Shown here piece after piece: positions 13,618 through 29,907 of a DNA stretch of 64,000 bases. The DNA lies in assembly GCA_025642065.1 (NCBI GenBank), contig JAODUP010000070.1:474001-538000 (forward strand). Reading direction: 5' to 3'. This DNA is from Paralvinella palmiformis. Taxonomy: Eukaryota; Annelida; Polychaeta; Terebellida; Alvinellidae. The stretch's first letter is position 1. Every line of letters begins with the position of its first letter. The position numbers were made by a program, and so were the translations under genes. Below the pieces are notes generated by a model. It saw only the letters and a program-made list of their open reading frames with translations. It did no database searches and had not been told where the DNA came from.

Positions 13618-13623
13618 TTTATT
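13618..13623 (-). terminator. Candidate SKP1 polyadenylation signal
   Basis: AATAAA on the minus strand about 595 bp after the SKP1 stop codon. It is the most plausible of several AT-rich candidates. A 3' UTR of about 600 bp is ordinary for an animal gene. Not confirmed by transcript data. Confidence 0.4.
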
Positions 13624-14216
13624 TCAGCTACATGGAGAGAAGTAAGGATGCAAATGAACAAATATGAAGAATATACATAATCTAGTCACCAGCATCGAAA
13701 TAGAGATTAATAAACAACACATCGGCATAAAATGGAGGGCCACACGGCATAAAAATAATAAAAGATACACACACTTTTGCCTCACAACTTCTTGTTTTAA
13801 GCTTCTGAAACACTGAAAACGTCCACAACATTTTTAGATTGTTCTCTTCTGAGCTTGGTGGGGCCAGCCTAGATACGGTACATTTCCGACAACGTCTTGC
13901 AAAACGCATCACATCAGTACGCAATAAAGCAGATAGGGTAGTGGATAGGCAATACACGTTGTCAGCACGACACTCACATCATTCATAAATACCACATCAG
14001 TCTATGCCAGTTATGTACAACAACAAAAAAAAACTCTATAGACATTTTGGACTATGAAATAATTACGTTTAATCAACCCCAATTATGGTAGTTATATTAA
14101 CCAGAGAAATAAGTTTGTTTGTTTCCAAGCTTTAAGGTTTTGGAGAACAACCTCATTAAAAGTTTGAGATTAACTCTATAACCAGAATGTTATGGCTACC
14201 CATCAGTGAACATGCT

Positions 14217-18603
<4,387 letters not shown>

Positions 18604-18849
18604 TTATTTTATACCTGAAATATTTTTCATCAAATAACTAAAATTTCCAGTCAGTGGTGTTATCAGCAGGTTAAACTTTTTTTAATATTTCCTGGTCTGG
18701 CTAATACGTATTCTCTATACTTTTAATAGCATGCCTAAGCAGACAAAAACCTAAATTAGGCCATTGTTTTTTTTAATACTTATTTTACAAACCCACCGAT
18801 TTTCCCTACAGTAGCTACTATTACTAACCTAAAACAACTCGATTAATTT

Positions 18850-19403
18850 AGGGGAGAAGTGTGGAGGTTGGACCACCTTACACTTCAATGGTTTGATCTT
18901 AGTACATGCAATACAGCAATTGGCAAGAAGTACTTTTCTACCAGTTCCTCGATGTTTAATGTTCCTAATAAGACACTGATCATGTGATTTGTGACCCAGT
19001 TCAATGTCTTAAAGTTTAATTATATAAGTGGCGAGAGTGGAAGTTCGACCACAGTGAGGGGCTGGTCTTGTTGAAATTTGGGGTAGAAACCCCTGGGTGT
19101 TGCCTATTGGGCACAGCCAAACACACACACTGCGGGTAGACTGACCACATGTATATATACATAGTGTAGACTTTTGAAATGTTGACACCCATCGACAAAA
19201 GTTCGAATTTTGATATGACCACTTCCAGTCGCTAATTGTTTTTGGTGGTGCATTGTTGCAAATTGCAAAAGTAAACATAAAACAATTATTCAGTGATATA
19301 TTATGTTCCAGCTTGAACTATTAAGTGTAATAAATAATGAATAGGGTTTTAATGTTGTGGTCGAGTCTCCCCACCTGGTCAAACCTCCCTACTTCTCCTA
19401 TAT
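18850..19403. mobile_element. Inverted-repeat element (MITE-like), about 550 bp
   Basis: The left end GGGGAGAAGTGTGGAGGTTG GACCACC is mirrored at the right end (reverse complement TAGGAGAAGTAGGGAGGTTT GACCAGG). A third, internal variant, AGTGGAAGTTCGACCAC, sits near 19036. TA flanks both ends. No transposase frame is seen. Probably a non-autonomous DNA transposon. Confidence 0.55.
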
Positions 19404-19720
19404 CTTTTTGAAACAAATCGAAATGCTACCTATATCTAGGCATTAGCACAATGGTTTTGCTTGTGGCATACACAAAAAAAGCTTTATTTTAGCTTGATGT
19501 ATGACTGAAAAGTCACCTGCACCTCAATCATAACTTTGAAGTAGTGAGATATCACTCAACTTGCCCATTTTGTCTTCCTTGACCCGCACACTAAATGGCC
19601 TCGTGGAGTGGAGCGTTGTTGACAGTTAAGGTAGCACCCCCACCTGCTGTATCCATGTGTTTCAGACACCCGTCTCACCTTCTGAGATATTTTTCTTGGG
19701 AATCTCCCGGTTAGGATACT

Positions 19721-19791
19721 TGAATCGGACTGTTGAATCCAAAAGGTTACGAATCTGGGTCGTAAACTTCTGGATTCAACAGTCCGATTCA
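19721..19791. repeat. Perfect 20-bp inverted repeat, 31-nt loop
   Basis: Arms 19721-19740 (TGAATCGGACTGTTGAATCC) and 19772-19791 are exact reverse complements. The loop adds a weaker inner stem (GGTTACGA against TCGTAAAC). Located upstream of SKP1 coding exon 1 in a gene-poor stretch. It may be a folded transposon end or a small hairpin RNA locus. The sequence does not say which. Confidence 0.8.
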
Positions 19792-20439
19792 CACCAATCA
19801 CTACATGGAATGATCGGTTTTGTTGCAGATCGCACATGTGGAATCATGTTCTTCCTTTTAAATGTGTTCCATTTTTTGTCAGATTCGCATAACTGATAAA
19901 TGGAATATCAGCTGTAAGCTTATTAAAATATGCAGATCAATTTGCAAGAGTGCTAGTGTCAACCAATCAACGACCGAGTAAAAGTGTCCGTTGTAAGGAT
20001 GGTGAATCATGCCAGTGCTGACAGCGACATATCTATTGTTTACTTTTCACTGATGATCAATGACAAAAAGAAAATAATAAAGGCCATAAAAAGCTAAACT
20101 ATTGGAGAGATTGTCAAATCCCAACTAACAGAAGAATATGTTACACAAAACATTGACGTGTTTTTCCCCCGACCGACCCTATATTTTCAGTGAATTTTTA
20201 ATACTAATTTTTGGGAGGCAAAATTTTCTGTAAAACAAGTATTAAAAAAACAATGAAAATAAATAGATATGCCTGAGCATCATATATTTAATTTATTATC
20301 TGATCAGTTTCTTATTCAGTAGTGTATATATAAATATATCTTTATAAAAAAATGCAGCAATAGTTACATGGAAAAAATTATACAAGTATCATAAGCGAAA
20401 GCTTCGTTTCTAGTCCTACCACTGGAACAAATGGCTGAG

Positions 20440-20535
20440 AAGTAACTATCTGGGGTAATATTCCACAAACGTGAGTATCACCAGGATTCAAATGCTAACT
20501 TGTGGATTTGCAATGCAGTACTCTATTTAGCATAC
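20440..20535 (-). mobile_element. SINE family B fragment, reversed
   Basis: The reverse complement shows a box B-like CATTTGAATCCTGGTGATAC and TGTGGAATATTACCCC, like the minus-strand copy at 6778. Confidence 0.45.
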
Positions 20536-20594
20536 TATTGAGGTAATAAGAAAACGTCGAATATGGCTTTTTCAGTTGATGTGACCCCCAAAAC

Positions 20595-20700
20595 AGATGA
20601 TAATAATAATATACAAAATTTATATAGCGCCCTATATAACCTGTAAGAAGATGACTGGATAGATCAGTTACATATATATGATTATGATGAGTTGTAAGAA
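20595..20700 (-). mobile_element. LINE 3' tail (family L1a), reversed
   Basis: AATAATATACAAAATTTATA then TAGCGCCCTATATAACCTGT is the reverse complement of a LINE tail. Same family as 26725-26800 and 28408-28480. No coding part is attached here. Confidence 0.55.
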
Positions 20701-21219
20701 GATCAGTAATCAAACTGTTCAAAAGAAGTGTCTTTGAGTTGATTACATTTATAGCGAAATAAGTAGCTTAATGTAGCTGACCATTGATCCTCAAAAAACT
20801 AATGAGAAAGAGTTCATCTTCAAACCAGGCTCTGAAATGGTACAGCTAACTGTTCTGCTTTTCACCTACCAATGTTTATCAACAAAATGAAGAAAAGTAT
20901 ATCAGGCTCTGCTAACAAAATAGGGCCAGACATGTGGTCAATTCTTGATATTATTCTTTTATTCAGTGATATACTGTATATGATAATATATACTGGCTAC
21001 TATTGGACACACATATGCCACAATGTTTGCATTCAGACTTCAAATTCCAAACCATACTGGCATCTTTGGGAGGTAGAAAGGGCTCAAGCACTCGGGTCTG
21101 GCTCCCCATACTGACTTTATATTTGTGTCACATAACTAATTTTCAAATTTGATATGTATACAGATAGAAGTTGAGGATGATAATGACATTAGGCTGAATA
21201 GCTCAGCCTTTTAGTGACA

Positions 21220-21480
21220 TTTGGATGGCAGTACAATTGGTTATGCAAAGTAATCCAATTAGTCCCTTTGATGTACCTACTCCAATCAGTGATTGGAGTA
21301 GGTACCTACTTGGAATACCTATGCCTCTAAGTAGTTTACATTCCAAGTATGTTTGTCATGGTAAATTAATTTGTGGATTTAAGTTTTTTTGTAGCAAACT
21401 TCAATTCCAATTTATCCACTGAAATTCCGGTTTTATTAAATAAACAATTACAATTCTGGAATTGTTCATCAATTCCAAAA
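21220..21480. repeat. Dispersed repeat D2 with a 33-bp palindrome
   Basis: Rich in AATTCC/GGAATT. At 21273-21305 two 16-bp arms (GTACCTACTCCAATCA and its complement) face each other with a 1-nt loop. The stretch TTTTTTTGTAGCAAACTTCA recurs reversed at 47150-47420, which also has a palindrome of the same GTACCTAC motif. Confidence 0.65.
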
Positions 21481-23263
21481 TTGAATTGACCCCATGTCTG
21501 ATTGATGTTATAATCAGATAGAAAGTATAATAAAAGTTACAATACTTAATACAAAATGTTACGAAGGCATGAACACCTGGAACATGTGCTTCTTATGCCA
21601 ACACTGTGTTTAGAATTAGACAGTGGAAGTTCTTACGATGGTGGTAAGCAGTCTGACAAACTGATATGACATATTCATACATATTATTAATTCATCTGTC
21701 AAAGATAACCAACCCCTAGAATTTTGTTACCTCATTAGGGGTAACATAATATGAACCAATTTATCATACTTATCCATTTAACACCATTTAAATATAAAAT
21801 TTAATGACTTCTTTTTAATATGTTATAATAACTAAACAAACACTAAAACGTTTAACCAAAAATAATCTAAGACATAATTATTTGTTCATCGTCAAGACGA
21901 TAACCTGTCATTGTACATTTACATCACAGGTAATTTAATAACAAATTATGAAATATTAGTACCTATTACTAACAGGGTTAGCTGGTGCAGGTATCAAAAT
22001 TACAGTTGTGCACAAATCCTCAGAAATGTTTACCAATGGTTGGCTTGTCATTTCCTTGCTAAACTGGGTAGCAATACATATATATCTTTCAAGCGAGATC
22101 ACCTATCAAACAATCGTGGTATAAACAGACCCCTCTTATGCCAATAGAACCAACCATTTGATGAAAACAATAAACTCCCCAGGGCTGCATTCTGATCAAT
22201 AATGATTGTCTCCACCTAAACGATAAAGGGACTTCCCCACATATGATGAACACCAAAAGAAAACATAATGCCACACATACACACACTAATTATACTACTA
22301 TAATTAGTCTACATACAGAGTAAGCAGGTGGATTTCCATAGGAAGCTTAACCATGGATCAGGCTAGTATATATATATTATTGTTAATCATAATGGTTAAA
22401 CTACAACCTCACACAATAATGGATTATGAGGTTAAGCAAGAACCAAGACAGTGCTATAGATAGGTGTCATAATTTACGGCAAAAGTGAATGCAATGTTTT
22501 AAAGAGTGACATAGATAATTTCAAGACCCCCGTCTGATGGATGAATGTTAGTTTACAACACATTGGTACAATTTAGATCATTAAGTGTCCTAGAACCAGG
22601 GTTGGCAGGTTTCTCCCCATACACGGTAAAAACCATGGTAATTACCCTGTTTCTGCCGATACAGCAGAAATACTTTCTCCCAGGGGAACAACTAAATTTT
22701 GGGAAAATTGCTACGAAAATACCCAATTAATAGAGACCAATATACATAACCATAAGTTATTTAATTATAAATCTTGTCCACATGCCACATACTTATTTAA
22801 AGTGTATGTCAATAATTCATCACGTTTAAGATTGTGAGATAAAAGATTGAGATTATTTATTTCTGGTATCTGTGATATACATTATAGTGCTGAATAAATT
22901 TGATTTTATAATGTCTGCTTTGTTATGAAAGGCAACATAACATTATCAAATACCCAATCAACTATGAATCTCCTCTTGCCATGAAAATTAAAAACTGTTT
23001 CGTGTAACACTCCATTAAGGTATAAAACAATTTCAATTACTCCTCTATTGGCCAGCGTAAGAGAGGTTTCTTGCTCTTATGCGGTAGTAGTAAGTCTTCA
23101 TTTCAAGCATCTCGCAGTCTCTTATTACTTTTATTTCATGTGTTTTGGGACAAAATATATTGACTAAGGTATGATTTATTCAAATGCTGCCATTTTGAAT
23201 ATAATCTCAAACGCAGTATGATTCGTTGAAGGTGTCCGAATACTGCAATGTGAATTAAACGTA

Positions 23264-23815
23264 CCATTCAGTTTTCGGACACCACACTATATTGAAATAT
23301 CAGCTTTACAATAAATACAATAAAGTTTATTCGAATAGAGTTCAATGACATGAAATTAATTAAAGAAATAATGAATACCACAATAAATTGCACGCATAGA
23401 CACAAGATATTATTTGATAGTTAACAAATTCACTTTATTATATTCAGACAACCCAAAAACTATGATCAGAAAGATGAGCAAGTATCAAATTGTGATTAGT
23501 GTCATTCTAGTTGTGGGGACTTAATATCCTTGTACATAAATAGTATATGACACTCATTAATAGTTCCTCTGGTTGTTTTCTCGAATTTGCAATTTTTTAT
23601 AAAGAATACTGAACTGTCTGAAGGAGTGTCAGAATTCTGCCTGGTGACCCATGCTTCACTTTCAGAAAATTTATGGTGCCAAAAAACATGTAATTAAGAA
23701 CGAAATGCACATTTATGGGAAGATTGAATAAATGTTTTGAAATAGATTCTACTTTTCTAAAACGAAAACATAAAATGTTCTGGTTAATTATGTGTTAAGG
23801 GTCCGAAAACTGCCA
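23264..23815. mobile_element. Possible inverted-repeat element, about 550 bp
   Basis: The left end CAGTTTTCGGACACC is mirrored at the right by GGGTCCGAAAACTG. An additional copy, GGTGTCCGAATACTG, sits just outside the left end at about 23229. No coding frame. The inverted match is short, so this is tentative. Confidence 0.4.
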
Positions 23816-24999
23816 TGTCTATTCTATATATATATTTTTTTGTTTGATTAGTCCTAACATTACAGGTTTGAACACTTTTATAATGATCATATTGTATTTA
23901 AAAACCAAATCTAAGTGCTCCAAAACTATCTATGTTACCTGAGTAGGCTGAGAGGTGACCAAAAATGTAAACAATAAAACAAAAAGCAACGAGACAAAAA
24001 AACAACGAAGATCACATGAAATAAACATGAGGTTTAAATTATATAAGCCCGAGTTTTGCGAAAATACCTTGCTCAATATACAGTTCATATATATCATAGG
24101 TAACAATACACTGGTACCCGAAGATATTTGCTGACTAATAGTAATATCTAGAGTCACTAGAGTGGAGTCTAGGTCTACTCGAGACTAGCATAAACATGTT
24201 ACAGGACCGAGACATGCAGCACTCGTAATCTTGTACAGCGCCATCGAAGTTGTTCTCCTCTAATAGCCTACTGTAAGTACTCTAACCCCAAAATAAATAA
24301 AACGATATCAATAGAAATGTACGTTTCCCTACCTTTTATAAATTATGCCTTCGATTAATGATGCTTACAGAGGGCGTCAGAAATAGTCATCAACAATCGA
24401 AAAACACGATGAATGGCACGGTAACAAGAAATATCGTACCGAATGCATTCCGTATCCAAGATATCTCGTACAAATGGATATCCCGTACCCAAGGCAATTC
24501 GTACCTAAGTCAGAGATAAATGATATCACTTTTTAGTCTTTATAATTACTAAATGAAAACGTAAATTTATTTATTTTTTACTTAGAGATGTATGTATATA
24601 TTCTCAAATAATTATAAAATATTTTTGTCACACAGTTGTTTTTTAGTAACTATAAGCGGTCCATTCTTTTTTTGTGTACAGTGTATTTCAGTGGCATGCT
24701 GCCCTTTTTTCTGGCAGCTAGTGCTGCTACGGTCTGTTGAATATAATATGTTACTGTTTGTTAAGCGTGTTGTATTGTGTACACTGGGTAGAAGCTTTAT
24801 ACACTCAGTATTCCTGTTAGACTCTCCCTTTTAGTCTGAGTATTTGTGGAGAACATATATTGCTGGTGTTTGTCATTTTGTGAAGACAGATTATGTCATT
24901 TGTATTTGAAATATCAGCCTGTGTCTGTTAGTAAATATGTATAGTTCGTGTTATAGATTGTGTTCAAGATATCACAATAATCACGAAATAATATATAAT

Positions 25000-25115
25000 A
25001 ATGGCCGAAATGGCAGTTATTTTACGTGGCTGGATGCCTCAAATGAGGGAGACGCATATTATGGTCTGTAATTTACTGATTCACCAAGAGGACTAATTCT
25101 AAATAAATTTTGAAT
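25000..25115. repeat. Short mobile unit M1 (copy 1)
   Basis: Begins ATAATGGCCGAAATGGCAG, runs through CTCAAATGAGGGAGACGC and ends near GGACTAATTCTAAATA. A second copy at 57737-57846 sits cleanly inside another repeat, so the unit has moved as a discrete piece of about 110 bp. Confidence 0.6.
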
Positions 25116-25413
25116 TTACAATAGATGGCATATTCGGCGGAGAAAACCTTGCCAGTTGCGTGGCTGGGTGAAAACTACTCCTTTAGTGCCACGACTAAGA
25201 AAGTCCCACGCCCCGCTAGGCCATAGATCCACGTAGGATCCTGACATAGCAGCTAGCAGTTGCTATAGGAACTATATACCAGGATCGTCATTCAACCGTG
25301 GATCAACCCTTCATTAATACTTTGGAGACACATGAGTTTGTTGTTTTTGGAATGAACTGCATGTTGCAAAACCGGGAGTGATTGTGATTTGGTGTAAATG
25401 TGTTTGAATGAGT

Positions 25414-25469
<56 letters not shown>

Positions 25470-25532
25470 TTGTGATTTTCAACTAAAATATATGTATTAA
25501 TCGTGTATATAAACTTGTATTATTGTTTAACA

Positions 25533-25659
25533 TGATGATTGATGTTTTACGGCCACTTTTGTGCACATGGTAGGCTAAATGGGCAGTGCGACCTCCAAAG
25601 GTAATGAAGGGCAGTCAAAGATGAAACACCCTTCAGATATGCCCACGCCGAGGCTGAAC
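25533..25659 (-). mobile_element. SINE family A, reversed and 5'-truncated
   Basis: The reverse complement contains GTGCACAAAAGTGGCCGTAA at its 3' end and the body of family A up to the GGCGTGGGCATATCTG region. The tRNA half is missing. Confidence 0.7.
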
Positions 25660-25689
25660 AATGAGGAGTCTACTATCAGCTCATTTATA

Positions 25690-26075
25690 TTTACTTATGT
25701 ATGTATGTATGTGAAAACCAGATGAACGGAGCTCTCTGGGCTTGGGTGCTAGAGAAAACGTGGAAAATAGAAGTGAAGGTTCTCCAGAAGAAAGAGTTTG
25801 ATAGGCAATGCATGCATGCATGCTCCGGAATTTGAAAATGATGCGAGATTGAACAGGGAGTCGGTGAAGATATTTCAAGAGTTAGACAGATTGGAGAAGT
25901 CGAGGAGACCGTGTAACAACCCTAGCTAAGCAGTTCTGAACACACTGAGGCTTTAGAATATCCTTAGATGCAATGTTATAAAAAAGAGAGTTGCAGTAAT
26001 CAAGTCTACTAGTAATGAGTCTTGTAGAGCACTGGTTTTGACGAATAAAAGATAAATAAAGTGACAGTGGCGGAG
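25690..26075 (-). pseudogene. CR1-like LINE reverse-transcriptase C-terminal fragment
   Basis: Minus-strand frames read LITSRLDYCNSLFYNI and CVQNCLARVVTR, then after a shift ILKYLHRLPVQSRIIFKF. This is the order and wording of the region after the reverse transcriptase in CR1/L2/Jockey-type LINEs (usual forms SRLDYCN, VQNAAARLV, LHWLPVxxRI). Frameshifted, both ends lost. Confidence 0.75.
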
Positions 26076-26724
26076 AAGGTGGTGTTGCCGCCCGGGGCCA
26101 AATAACGTCAACCCCCCCCCCCCCATTGGTGTAGTAGAAATACATTTTCAGCTCGAAATTGCCGCCCCTGTAATAGGTGCTGCCCGGAGCGGACGCCCCC
26201 CTCTTACGCATCCGACCCCCACCCCCGTCTTTGCCCCTCCACTAATACGGCGAAGGTCATGGTAGAAGCAGCAGCGACATGTCAGAGAAATATGTTTTCT
26301 AAACTTAAAATCGCTGCTGTCAACTGTAAAACTTGTAATGTAACAGACTTGAGTACGAACTGTCTTGAGTACTGTTTATTTTAGTTACGAGATATCTTGA
26401 ATACGAGTTCTAAAATTCAATGGCGCTTGTTGCCTAAACAAAGACTATATATTTTTTATATTTAAGCTCTCTGGCCTAAATATGTATGTAAGAATGGCAA
26501 CCACATACACAATACGGCTTCGCGTGAATTCGTCCCACTGCCGATTCAGCTCGATAAAGTTTGGCTCACACGAGTGTGTATCCCTGCTGGATTCGCCTCT
26601 TTTCATTGTGTACATTTAAAAAGATCCACCTCATTTTTATGGACTAGAGATTTTTGGTGATTGAGAACAAATGGAAAATTAAACATCAAATGATCAACAG
26701 ATTGTTAAGAATAAGGGCTTATAA

Positions 26725-27240
26725 TATAATAATAATATACAAAAATTATATAGAGCCCTATATAACCTGTAAGAAGGTTACTCTAAGGCGCTTGACAATA
26801 AATAATTCTATAGTTGTAACAGATTTACATCTTTAAAAATACATAATTCTTTCCAGCCAAATACATAATATATTCAGCTAGGAAAAGCTGAAACAAAAAG
26901 ATTAGTTTTTATCCCTCTTTTTGAAGGTATCAAGGGTCTTGCACTTTCTGATGGTTACTGGAAGATTATTCCATAAGGTTGCAGCAGCCTTTCTGAAACA
27001 TCTATTACCGTATGTCACTCCACGTGTTGCTGGTACGACTAAGAATGCTCCAGACTCAGACCGTAGAGACCTTGTCGGCTGATACGGTACGACAACTTCC
27101 TCTAAGTACTGAGGGGCAGTCCCTTGAAGTGCCTTAAAAGTGTACATCAAAATATTGTACTGGGACCTATATATAACCGGAAGCCAATGCAGGGAGTTCA
27201 AGACTGGTGTTATATGTTCTCTTTTATGAGTGCGAATAAC
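26725..27240 (-). pseudogene. CR1-like LINE 3' end with ORF2 C-terminus
   Basis: Minus strand 27240-26902 reads NSLHWLPVIYRSQYNILMYT, APQYLEEVVVPYQPTRSLRS, GNRCFRKAAATLWNNLP and VTIRKCKTLDTFKKRDKN. After the stop comes a tail with AAGCGCCTTAGAGTAACCTT and CCTATATAATTTTTGTATAT, ending in ATT repeats. The 5' truncation is typical of abortive reverse transcription. Same tail family as 20595 and 28408. Confidence 0.8.
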
Positions 27241-27514
27241 CGAAAAATACTTTCGTACCTATATATTCAGCCATAGGAAGCTGTTACATAAAATGTTATT
27301 TAGTTTTTATTCAAGTATTTTCACAGATAAGCAACAGCTTAATGAACAATGGACCGACGTGATAGGCATAACGGATGCCTGGGCCAGTTTTAGGACCCAT
27401 TGCAGTCCGCTTCTGTTTGAGGCCCATGTGTAACCGCGACCGTATCCTGTAGGCAGACGATATTTCGTCTGAGCTTTATATATCTTACGATGTGAATTGA
27501 ATTGCATAATAATT

Positions 27515-27832
27515 TATATAATAATGCATGCTTATATAGCACCAGAACCAGATAACCCTGTTCTGAGGCGCTGTACAGTATTATTATCCCCGACTCGGAC
27601 CTGTTTCAACCCAAAACATATCTCAACTCCCAAAGGAGTACACAACGCATGATGATCTTAAAGGCGCAAGACGTTACTCAAACATATAGCCATCACCTCC
27701 TGTCAGGTTCTTATTTTATGGACGTGTAAACCAGTCGCCACACGACAGCATTGCTGCTCTCGGAGCCTCGAACCCGCGACCCTTCGGCTACGATCGATCG
27801 AGTCCTACCCTCTAACTAACGGCTCGATTATA
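27515..27832 (-). mobile_element. tRNA-derived SINE, family C, reversed
   Basis: The reverse complement begins with a box A-like TTAGTTAGAGGGTAGGACTC, then box B GCGGGTTCGAGGCTCC, then GTCGTGTGGCGACTGG. The body ends near a GGCGC-type tail with ATT repeats. The plus-strand copy is at 60188-60495. Confidence 0.7.
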
Positions 27833-28215
27833 TCAATGGATTTTGATGTTGAAAACTAAACATGAACAGAATTAAGTTATACTGTATGAAATTGGAAACA
27901 CACCAGATCGATATGTATGTGAGAGTTTATTGTTTTAAGATTAACTTACACCAAGACTTGAGGTGAAAATTCAAATATAAAATGAAAAGATTCCTTTAAG
28001 GAGCTGAATCAATATTTTTTATTTGATTCATTTATAAAATATTAAGTATATCTGGAGATTAATTACACGAATTAAGTCACTATAGCTGTCAAATAGCTTA
28101 ATCAAATTATTGAAATAACACAATCATATACATACATGAATGTATAATTATGGGACTATCACTATGATATAGTGGGATACATATCCACCTTCAAAAACAG
28201 CTGTACATTGCTGAA

Positions 28216-28217
<2 letters not shown>

Positions 28218-28270
<53 letters not shown>
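28218..28270. repeat. AT microsatellite
   Basis: Pure AT tract. Others of similar size are at 29037-29083, 30514-30546, 32519-32582 and 33452-33506. Confidence 0.9.
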
Positions 28271-28271
<1 letters not shown>

Positions 28272-28407
28272 AGCTAACAATATTAAGATCAGGTTGTCCT
28301 TGTGTAATTGTAAATACGTAAGAATTAGGTAAAAGTGTGGTGTTTTAGTTACGTCACCACAACGTTTTTTTTTAAAAAACGTTACAATTACGAAACAACA
28401 GCCGAAT

Positions 28408-28480
28408 AATAATAATAATATACCAAATTTATAGAGCGTCCTAAATAATTTGTAAGAAGGTTACTCTAAGGCGCTTAGAT
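28408..28480 (-). mobile_element. LINE 3' tail (family L1a), reversed
   Basis: AATAATATACCAAATTTATA followed by TTTGTAAGAAGGTTACTCTA and AAGGCGCTTAG equals the tail at 26725-26800. Its coding side is replaced by the minisatellite that follows. Confidence 0.6.
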
Positions 28481-28745
28481 AACAACGTAATATCAATAAC
28501 GTAATGACAACGTAAAAACAACGTAATATCAATAACGTAATGACAACGTAATAACAACGTAATATCAATAACGTAATGACAACGTGATAACAACGTAATA
28601 TCAATAACGTAATGACAACGTAATAACAATGTAATATCAATAACGTAATAACAACGTGATAACAACGTAATATCAATAACGTAATGACAGCGTAATTTAA
28701 TAACAACGCAATATCAATAACCTAATAACAACGTAATATTAATGT
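28481..28745. repeat. 36-bp minisatellite
   Basis: About seven copies of a 36-bp unit containing AACAACGTAATATCAATAAC and GTAATGACAACGTAA. Because 36 is a multiple of three, several frames stay open for 70-80 codons on the minus strand. These are artefacts of the repeat, not genes. Confidence 0.9.
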
Positions 28746-29035
28746 CATTATCACATGATAATAAAGAACACAATTCATCAGTTAACCATTTATTTCACAA
28801 CAACAGTATTTCAGTCATAATTTATTTCATAATAGTAACCTATAAATGTCCTAATGATAGATGGAAGCCGCATGTACGCGAACAGCACTACATTGTTAGT
28901 CTATAGATAAAAAGAAACAAAAATTACTTTTTTATTTATATATATATATATGTCTAATTCACAGACAATTAATTTTCTTCAATTTTGTCCTAATTTTGTT
29001 TGTACATTCACTCAGGTTTCAAATATTAGCATTGG

Positions 29036-29082
<47 letters not shown>

Positions 29083-29086
<4 letters not shown>

Positions 29087-29255
29087 CTGGATTACTTCCT
29101 ATATCACTGGATTACTTCTCAAATCTGTCAGGAAGTCATTTATAGCAAGGCAGAAAGAACGAAGTAATCGTGCTTAAATAAAACAAGATTGAGGTTGGTC
29201 TTTGTATGTGGCAGCCTTGGATTGATAAAACCTGCTCCGTATATGTATCTGAATG

Positions 29256-29290
<35 letters not shown>
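29083..29290 (+). pseudogene. Damaged copy of the HSD17B12 alternative last exon
   Basis: About 200 bp match 54150-54360 closely, covering the coding part KSVRKSFIARQKERS and the 3' flank up to the TG microsatellite. Compared with the intact exon, about 20 bp in the first half are missing and the frame ends early (RSNRA-stop). A long AT tract replaces the acceptor side. It is 10 kb upstream of the HSD17B12 start, in the same orientation. No other exon of that gene is found nearby, so it is a partial duplication. Confidence 0.75.
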
Positions 29291-29295
<5 letters not shown>

Positions 29296-29907
29296 GTATA
29301 TGTAATAAATATATATCAGTAACCGTGTTGCTTGAAAGTTCACATACTTTCAGAAGCGACATGTTCATGAAAGCAGATATTGTAGCTGTACACAAGAAAA
29401 TATGTAATATTTTATTCAAATAATACAACCTTTTGACCTCAGTATGTCCTACTTTCTCCTACTTTTCTCCTATTTTAGGTTTAGAAACTCCAACTTTTTC
29501 TACTTTATATGACCATTTTGGCTGGGACTTTATGAATATGTCGAAAATATGCATAATTAAGTTACCTTAAAAAGGGATCGATCACCCTATGCAACTCATA
29601 ACTCAAGCTCCTCAGAATGTTATAGATGATGTTCGAACAAACATTTTCAACATCCAAAGTTCAAAGAGAGACGTTCAAAACCATCGTTGACTCACCAACA
29701 CTTCGAGAACTAATCATTTCTGAGGAATGGAAACAAGTCGGACAATCAGAACAAACACTCTTCCTCATTCATGACTCTGGTCCTGGGTCCAGCGTATACG
29801 TGTTGTTGTTTATGCAGCAGAATGGCAACTTCGTCTTCTAGGTCAGCCTATATAGCTGACAATTGATTTATGAATGGCAACTTTTCGATTAGTCCAGTTG
29901 TATTTGA

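Larger units (their letters stand above)
24430..26413. mobile_element. 2-kb element with iterated 16-bp units in its inverted ends
   Basis: At the left end CGTA-headed units start at 24435, 24451, 24467, 24484 and 24500 (spacing 16-17). At the right end the inverted units have TACG or TACT at 26354, 26370, 26386 and 26402 (spacing 16). Unit CGTATCCAAGATATCTCGTA on the left matches the right end reversed with one change, and GTACCCAAGGCAATTCGTAC is also matched. The inside holds a TA/TG tract (25416-25470), a reversed SINE and a reversed LINE piece, but no transposase frame. Likely a non-autonomous DNA element with later insertions. Confidence 0.6.

Noticed and set aside
28441..28706. Two overlapping minus-strand frames of 74 and 81 codons
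   Set aside because: They are translations of the 36-bp minisatellite, with period-12 amino-acid repeats.
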